Shown in pieces: positions 34,493-38,742 of a stretch of DNA of 38,742 bases. The stretch comes from CAZRGV01 sp964599655. Its GTDB lineage: Bacteria > Planctomycetota > Planctomycetia > Isosphaerales > Isosphaeraceae. Within the stretch, counting starts at the first letter, position 1. Every line of letters starts with the position of its first letter. Where the stretch lies: NCBI GenBank assembly GCA_964599655.1, contig CAZRGV010000050.1:1-38742 (forward strand), given 5' to 3'. Under the pieces are notes generated by a model. It made no database searches, had not been told where the DNA came from, and saw nothing but the letters and a program-made list of their open reading frames with translations. Both the position numbers and the translations under genes were made by a program.

Positions 34493-35585
34493 GACGGCCT
34501 CCGCTCCCGATTCCCGAGATGGTGACCCGCGACGCGCCGCCACCCTGGCCCGAAGCGTGTCCTCCCGCGCCCATCGTGACCCTCGGAGCCTGTCCGTTCG
34601 CCGACGGTTCCCGTGCCGGCGCCGTTGTTGCAGGGGGCTTCATGGCGGCCGTTGGATTTCGTTTGAGAACTTGTTCAATCGTATCTCGAAGAACTCGTCC
34701 CGAGTGTTGAAGCGCCGAAATCTCTTTCGGCCAGAGCTCGATCTCGAGCTGAGACACAACGCCCGAGCGACCCAGAACCGTTGGGACGGAAAGGCAAACG
34801 TCATGGATGCCGTACGTGCCCGAGACCAGTGAGGCGACCGGCAAGATGCGCTTCGAGTCGAGCGCGATCGCGTGGATGACCTCGGCGATCGAGAGACCGA
34901 CCGCGAAGCCCGCGCCCCCCTTGAGCTTGATGACTTCGGCGCCACTTCCTCGAGTCTTCGCGAACAGGGCGTCCGCGGTCCCCGCGTTCCAGCCGGGAAA
35001 CTTCTCCAGGGGCAGGCCCGCGGCCTGCGCAGCCGACCAAATCGGCACCATGCTGTCCCCGTGCTCGCCGAGAATCGTCGCGGTCACCTGGGTTGGCGGC
35101 AGACTGAGCGCGTCGGCGATGAGGCTTCGGAACCGCGTGGTGTCGAGCACCGTTCCCAGTCCGATCACCCGCGAACCAGACACGCCCAACTGGGTCGTCG
35201 CCAGATACGTCAACACATCCACAGGATTGGAAACCACAAGAATGATCGCATCGTTCTTGAGGCCCGCCGACTTCACCTGGGCGAGGATGTTCAGGAACAA
35301 TTCGACATTGCGATTGATGAGGTCGAGGCGGCTTTCGTCAGGCTTACGACGGAGACCGGCTGTGATGCAAATCAAATCACTCTCGGGGATCAACTCGTAA
35401 CCGCCCGAGCGAATGCGCTGGTCTGCGGTGAGGGAGGCCCCATGGAGCAGGTCGAGAGCCTGACCGCGGCACAGGTCGGCGTTGACGTCGATCAGGTCGA
35501 TGCCGCTGACCACGCCACCGCACTGCAACGCGAACGCCGCGCACGAGCCGACCAGACCTCCGCCGCCGATGATGCTGACCTTCAT
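34485..35585 (-). CDS. BMC-associated malate/lactate dehydrogenase-family enzyme
   Basis: A 366-residue enzyme starting at ATG 35585 (GGAG upstream). The NAD site is SIIGGGGLVGS (4-13). The substrate loop is ITAGLRRKPDESRLDL, where R80 occupies the position that is Arg in malate and Gln in lactate dehydrogenases. The Asp/Arg pair is D148/R151 and the catalytic histidine is H175 in LGEHGDS. The LDH/MDH fold ends near residue 312. A further 54 residues rich in Pro, Ala and Gly form a flexible tail that could mediate targeting. In PVM compartments such an enzyme is thought to balance NADH by reducing an aldehyde or 2-oxo acid; its substrate is uncertain, and the Arg80 argues for a dicarboxylate or an atypical substrate. 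Confidence 0.88.
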   Translation of the reverse strand: MKVSIIGGGGLVGSCAAFALQCGGVVSGIDLIDVNADLCRGQALDLLHGASLTADQRIRSGGYELIPESDLICITAGLRRKPDESRLDLINRNVELFLNILAQVKSAGLKNDAIILVVSNPVDVLTYLATTQLGVSGSRVIGLGTVLDTTRFRSLIADALSLPPTQVTATILGEHGDSMVPIWSAAQAAGLPLEKFPGWNAGTADALFAKTRGSGAEVIKLKGGAGFAVGLSIAEVIHAIALDSKRILPVASLVSGTYGIHDVCLSVPTVLGRSGVVSQLEIELWPKEISALQHSGRVLRDTIEQVLKRNPTAAMKPPATTAPAREPSANGQAPRVTMGAGGHASGQGGGASRVTISGIGSGGRRG

Positions 35586-35664
35586 GGAAACGCTCCGCCC
35601 AAAAAACGTATCTTGAATCGAAAACTCACAAACATGTCTTGCGACAAACTCGACCGCCGACCCA

Positions 35665-36588
35665 TCAAGCGTGGGCCCGGCCGTTGGCGGCAACTCCAGA
35701 CGCCTGGCCGTTCATCGCCTGCATCACCTGGTCCGTGATTTTTTGCACGAGGGCCTCAAGATCGTCGCCGCCCGTCGGGCAGGCGCATCTCGCGGCGGCC
35801 TCGGCGACGCTCGCCTGAAGCTTCGGCGGAATAAACGCGTGGGGCTCTGGCTTGAACTCGGAATACCCCTCGCGAAAGAGGCTGTTGCCGCAGAGGTCGC
35901 AGTTCTCGAGACCGCGCTCGAGTCGAACATCGCGAATCCCCAACCCGGGTTTGATCCGGATCAGCTCCGCCGCCTTCTCATCTGAATAATACTGCACCGT
36001 TCCGAGCTGCTTCGCGAGCAGGAGGATGCGACAGTAGGCGTCGATGATCTCGGTTTTGAAGTAGGCGTCGGTCAGGTCGCTTCCCGCGGTCACGGTCCCA
36101 TGATTGGCCAGGATAATCACATCGGTATCTCGCACATACGGAATGACCGTATCGGCGAACTTCTGCGTGCCGGGAGTTTCATACGGGGTGATGGCCACCT
36201 CGCCGAGGAAGACCTCGAACTCGGGCATCGTGCACTTCGGAATCGGTTCGTGCGCGACCGCGAACGCGGTGGCATGAGGCGGATGGCAATGCACCACGGC
36301 CTTGACATCCGCGCGTGTTTTCATGATCGCCAGGTGAAGCAAGATTTCGCTGGAGCGCTTCCGCTTGCCGGAGATCTGGTTGCCATCGAGGTCGACGATG
36401 CAGAGGTCGTCCGGCTTCATGAAACCCTTGGAAACGCGCGTCGGCGTGCAAAGAACGCGGTCTTCTCCCAGCCGGAAACTGATGTTTCCGTCGTTGGCCG
36501 CGGCGAACCCCTTGGCGTACACGCGGCGGCCAATCTCGCACATTTCCTCTCGAAGTTTCCACTCGCTCATCAACGTGGTTCCCGCCAT
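35665..36588 (-). CDS. Class II aldolase of the PVM microcompartment, with C-terminal encapsulation-like helix
   Basis: The 307-residue protein starts at ATG 36588 with GGAGG nine bases upstream. Residues 8-215 are a class II (zinc) aldolase/adducin domain like L-fuculose- or L-rhamnulose-1-phosphate aldolase: NDGNISFR (32-39), glutamate 81, zinc histidines in HCHPPHA (100, 102) and H163 in NHGT, with PEFEVFLGE (122-130) near the active site. Known PVM aldolases cleave fuculose- or rhamnulose-1-phosphate to lactaldehyde and DHAP. A linker with CDLC (230-233) and a proline-rich part lead to an amphipathic helix near 275-292 (DDLEALVQKITDQVMQAM), the form of an encapsulation peptide that docks cargo to shell proteins. 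Confidence 0.9.
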   Translation of the reverse strand: MAGTTLMSEWKLREEMCEIGRRVYAKGFAAANDGNISFRLGEDRVLCTPTRVSKGFMKPDDLCIVDLDGNQISGKRKRSSEILLHLAIMKTRADVKAVVHCHPPHATAFAVAHEPIPKCTMPEFEVFLGEVAITPYETPGTQKFADTVIPYVRDTDVIILANHGTVTAGSDLTDAYFKTEIIDAYCRILLLAKQLGTVQYYSDEKAAELIRIKPGLGIRDVRLERGLENCDLCGNSLFREGYSEFKPEPHAFIPPKLQASVAEAAARCACPTGGDDLEALVQKITDQVMQAMNGQASGVAANGRAHA

Positions 36589-36622
36589 GATTCCCGTCCT
36601 CCGTCCCGGCTGATGGTTTATG

Positions 36623-36904
36623 TCAGCTAATGGTAATGTGATCGAGAAGGCACGCGCAGTACGCATCCACCGGGGTCTTGTCCTTGCCGAAGGGGTTGGC
36701 CGCCTCGCGACCTTCACTCAGGCCGATCAGGGCCCCTGGGCCGGCTCCCAGTTGATCGAACACCACGACATCCTCACCGCGCGCCGGGGAGCCTTGGACC
36801 AGCGCGTCGCGCGGCATCGGCAAGGCGATCACGAATCGCGCGTTCCGCAAATTCGGATGGGCTTTCGACAGTGTGACCCGGCCAACCACCTCGGCGATCC
36901 GCAT
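36623..36904 (-). CDS. BMC-P shell vertex protein (EutN/CcmL family), copy 2
   Basis: A 93-residue EutN/CcmL protein (Pfam BMC vertex), which assembles as pentamers capping the corners of the shell. The family opening MRIAEVVGRVTLSKAHP, the central VVVFDQLGAGPGALIGLSEG and the end KTPVDAYCACLLD are all present. ATG 36904 is preceded by an AGGGG seven bases upstream. The first 131 bases lie inside the open frame of the upstream RpiB-like gene. PVM loci typically have several distinct BMC-P copies; the other one in this window is at 37586-37840. The aldolase gene follows after 34 bp. Confidence 0.95.
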   Translation of the reverse strand: MRIAEVVGRVTLSKAHPNLRNARFVIALPMPRDALVQGSPARGEDVVVFDQLGAGPGALIGLSEGREAANPFGKDKTPVDAYCACLLDHITIS

Positions 36905-37589
36905 GGTTTTGCCCCTGGAAGAGGGAGTTTTCGACGGTCAGCCACGAAGGCGGGCTTGGTGCTCCAAAGCGTCGAAACGTCTTCAGCATGTGCTTTATTT
37001 CTTGGATTGATTTATTTACGGGTTCGATTATCAAGAGACTGACACCAAGGTTCCTCGCTGCTCGCTCGACCGCCCCGGCGTCGCTCGCCACGGCGGCCCG
37101 GACCCCTTCGACCCGGTTCGCCTTCCAAACCGAGACCGACGCCTCGTCGGTGAAGACCGCCGCGCCTCGGGTCGCGGATCCCGCAACCCAGTGGGCCGCC
37201 CGAAGGCCATCCGTCCCCAAATCATGCCAGCCCTCGCTCTGTGTCAGCAACTCTCGACGCAACGCGGAAAGCCATCCCGATTCGGACTCGATCGCGAATC
37301 CCCACTCCCCTTCATAGTCCAACGATTTGATTTCACTGATCGACACGAACTGAAGCTCGATTCCCCGTCGCTTCAACGCGTCGCGGGCCAGGGGCGTGAC
37401 CACCGTTCCCGGCGCGACTCGAATCCGACGAGCCTTCGTCGCGAGTGTTTCGACATGTCGAAGCGCGAGCAGCCGATCAACAAAGAATGTATCGATCGCT
37501 GATGAGCCGGCACGCTCCATGGCCGAAGTTCGCTCGGCCAGCACGGCCCTCACGGCGGCCTCGACCTGGGCGATCGTCGGTTCGATCAT
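36774..37589 (-). CDS. BMC-associated RpiB/LacA-like protein with unusual 3' overlap
   Basis: The start ATG 37589 overlaps the stop of the upstream BMC-P gene (ATGA). Residues 1-22 contain an amphipathic helix (IAQVEAAVRAVLAER) of encapsulation-peptide style. Residues 56-78 carry a PGTVVTPLARDALKRRGIEL motif like that of some other BMC proteins. About 94-205 resemble a RpiB/LacA sugar-phosphate isomerase core, with the hallmark ANRVEGVRAAV at 157-167; the catalytic Cys of RpiB is not seen. In this reading the protein runs to 271 residues, but the last 54 (after PPSWL) read through the next BMC-P gene in another frame. The +1 frame has a TGA at 36938-36940, so a shorter natural product or a frameshift is possible. 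Confidence 0.75.
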   Translation of the reverse strand: MIEPTIAQVEAAVRAVLAERTSAMERAGSSAIDTFFVDRLLALRHVETLATKARRIRVAPGTVVTPLARDALKRRGIELQFVSISEIKSLDYEGEWGFAIESESGWLSALRRELLTQSEGWHDLGTDGLRAAHWVAGSATRGAAVFTDEASVSVWKANRVEGVRAAVASDAGAVERAARNLGVSLLIIEPVNKSIQEIKHMLKTFRRFGAPSPPSWLTVENSLFQGQNHADRRGGWPGHTVESPSEFAERAIRDRLADAARRAGPRLPGAR

Positions 37590-37840
37590 GGGTCGGGCAG
37601 CCCCAGCACGCTCCAACGAGCGGGTGTGTTCCGGCCCAGAAGTTCCTGCATCGCCCTCCCATCGTTGGTGACGAGGACCTGGTCTCCTCGCCCCGCGCCG
37701 AGCCGGTCGAAGACGAGAACCGGCTCGCCGTCTGGTCGGCCGTCGGCCGTCTCCAGCTGGACGACGAGCATTCGCTCCCCTTCCAGCGTGGGATGCTTCA
37801 CGGTCGATGTCGCGGTACCCAGAACCCGCCCGATCTGCAT
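37586..37840 (-). CDS. BMC-P shell vertex protein (EutN/CcmL family), copy 1
   Basis: An 84-residue EutN/CcmL protein, MQIGRVLGTATSTVKHPTLE at its start and VLVFDRLGAGRGDQVLVTNDG in the middle, the usual fold of the pentameric shell vertex. ATG 37840 has GAGG about seven bases upstream; a start six codons earlier (37858) lacks one. It follows the aldehyde dehydrogenase by 48 bp and overlaps the RpiB-like gene by four bases. Confidence 0.95.
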   Translation of the reverse strand: MQIGRVLGTATSTVKHPTLEGERMLVVQLETADGRPDGEPVLVFDRLGAGRGDQVLVTNDGRAMQELLGRNTPARWSVLGLPDP

Positions 37841-37888
37841 GGCGAACCTCGATTCCAACGGTTGGACCGGCTGACTCGCTTGACGGTC

Positions 37889-38742
37889 TCAGAGGAATCG
37901 CATTCCTCCAACGACGGCCGTCCTGCGCTGCCTCGTGAAGGTGAGAGGCGTCGTCACGCCCTCCCCAGTCGGTCCCGCGATCGAAAACGAGGGGACCCCT
38001 TCGCCCGCGAGCCCCGCGGTGCAGGGACCGTTGATCACGAAGATCGTGCAATCCATGATCCGTCCCATTTTCTGCATCACGTTCGTGTCCCGAGAGTGGA
38101 GGATCGCCGTGTGGCCAAAACCGTGTTCCGACTTTCTGGCCAGTTCGATGGCCCGATCCACATTCGAAACGCGAACAAAAGGCACAAAGGGCATCATTTG
38201 TTCTTGATCAACAAATGGATGATCGTCACCCGTTTCGCCGAAGAGCAGCTGCGTCCCTCGGGGAACTTCAACTCCGGCGAACCGTCCGAGGATGTCGGGG
38301 TCCTGGCCGACAAGATCCTTGTTCACGTGGAGCTTGCCGTCGTCACCCTTCTGGAAGGCGGCGCGGGTGAGGGCGTCGATCTGTCCTGGCTGCAAGCGAT
38401 ACCCGCCGTGGCGAGCCACGGCGTCCATCAGCTTTTCGAAGATGTCGGCGACGGCGAAAACCTGCTTCTCGCCGATGCAGAGCAGGTTGTTGTCGAACGA
38501 GGCCCCTTCGACGATCGATCGAGCGGCATTGTCGATGCAGGCCGTCGCATCGACCACCACCGGCGGGTTCCCTGGACCCGCGACAATCGCCCGCTTCTTG
38601 CTGGCCAGTGCGGCTCGGGCCACCGCGGGACCGCCGGTGACGACCAGGAGCTTGATGCCTCGATGCTCGAACAGCGCGCTGGCCGTTTCGAGCGTGGGGG
38701 TCTCGACGATGAGCCATCCGCCCGGCTTCGTGATGCGATGCA
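37889..38742 (-). CDS. CoA-acylating aldehyde dehydrogenase of the microcompartment, 5' end outside window
   Basis: The 284 visible residues are the C-terminal part of a PduP/EutE-type acylating aldehyde dehydrogenase. The sequence is open to the right edge. Family blocks are VVTGGPAV, AGPGNPPVVVDATA, the catalytic cysteine in SFDNNLLCIGEKQV, and EQMMPFVPFVRV. The end has the SIAGPTGEGVTTPLTFTRQRR typical of the group. The enzyme turns lactaldehyde or another short aldehyde into the acyl-CoA with NAD+ and CoA. In PduP/EutE the encapsulation peptide is at the N-terminus, which would lie outside this window. This is the first visible gene of the operon; BMC-H shell genes and a phosphotransacylase would be expected upstream. 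Confidence 0.93.
   Translation of the reverse strand, partial: HRITKPGGWLIVETPTLETASALFEHRGIKLLVVTGGPAVARAALASKKRAIVAGPGNPPVVVDATACIDNAARSIVEGASFDNNLLCIGEKQVFAVADIFEKLMDAVARHGGYRLQPGQIDALTRAAFQKGDDGKLHVNKDLVGQDPDILGRFAGVEVPRGTQLLFGETGDDHPFVDQEQMMPFVPFVRVSNVDRAIELARKSEHGFGHTAILHSRDTNVMQKMGRIMDCTIFVINGPCTAGLAGEGVPSFSIAGPTGEGVTTPLTFTRQRRTAVVGGMRFL

Noticed and set aside
1..38742. Possible tRNA genes, CRISPR arrays, IS elements or integrase-bounded islands
   Set aside because: No cloverleaf-like sequence, regularly spaced repeats, transposase or integrase motifs, or flanking target duplications were found by reading both strands.

Overview
The window is high-GC DNA from what looks like a planctomycete, most likely of the Isosphaeraceae type. 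The signs are a PEP-CTERM secreted protein, several exported hydrolases with Tat or Sec signals, a degenerate SUMF1-BON protein, paired Gfo/Idh/MocA oxidoreductases, a 1156-residue GAP1-N2-like protein, and above all the tail of a planctomycete/verrucomicrobial (PVM) type bacterial microcompartment (BMC) operon at the right end. This placement is inferred from gene content and was not tested by phylogeny.

Layout. 0.4-12.9 kb: mostly catabolic or exported functions in short, alternating units: a PEP-CTERM protein, an SGNH hydrolase, a CocE/S15 hydrolase, a release-factor-like protein, two divergent Gfo/Idh/MocA oxidoreductases, a Tat-exported M2-like metallopeptidase, a ceramidase-domain protein, a small membrane protein and a sugar-phosphate isomerase/epimerase-type TIM barrel. 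13.2-15.1 kb: mnmG (tRNA wobble modification). 15.1-18.1 kb: a signalling pair behind a perfect-hexamer sigma70-type promoter, an HTH-receiver protein followed by an HDOD-histidine kinase. 18.2-21.7 kb: a small HNH-like protein, a translationally overlapping sulfite-oxidase/dihaem cytochrome c pair, and a ROK sugar kinase. 21.8-30.2 kb: the giant GAP1-like protein, an ArsR repressor with a palindrome and a 20-bp-phased direct repeat in front of it, a vWA protein and a SUMF1-BON protein. 30.2-31.2 kb: a decaying membrane-protein reading frame with in-frame stops. 31.2-33.3 kb: a GT39-type membrane glycosyltransferase.

33.2-38.7 kb, minus strand: a tightly packed BMC operon entering from the right edge. 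In transcription order it holds a CoA-acylating aldehyde dehydrogenase (5' part outside the window), a BMC-P shell vertex protein, an RpiB/LacA-like protein, a second BMC-P, a class II aldolase with a putative C-terminal encapsulation helix, an MDH/LDH-fold dehydrogenase and a beta/alpha-barrel aldolase-like protein. Spacing is a few dozen bases or overlapping (ATGA, an 8-bp overlap, and one long 131-bp overlap). In the known PVM pathway an aldolase splits a deoxysugar phosphate (from L-fucose or L-rhamnose) to lactaldehyde plus DHAP. Lactaldehyde is then handled by the dehydrogenases inside the shell. The acylating aldehyde dehydrogenase makes an acyl-CoA, and the MDH/LDH-fold enzyme can recycle NADH. 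The BMC-H genes, phosphotransacylase and regulator would be expected outside the window to the right.

I see no tRNA, rRNA, CRISPR array, transposase or phage integrase. The BMC type itself is known. The less expected points are the 131-bp overlap and N-terminal helix of the RpiB-like protein, the architecture of the HTH-receiver/HDOD-kinase pair with its long leader, the orphan GAP1-like gene, and the interrupted membrane gene.
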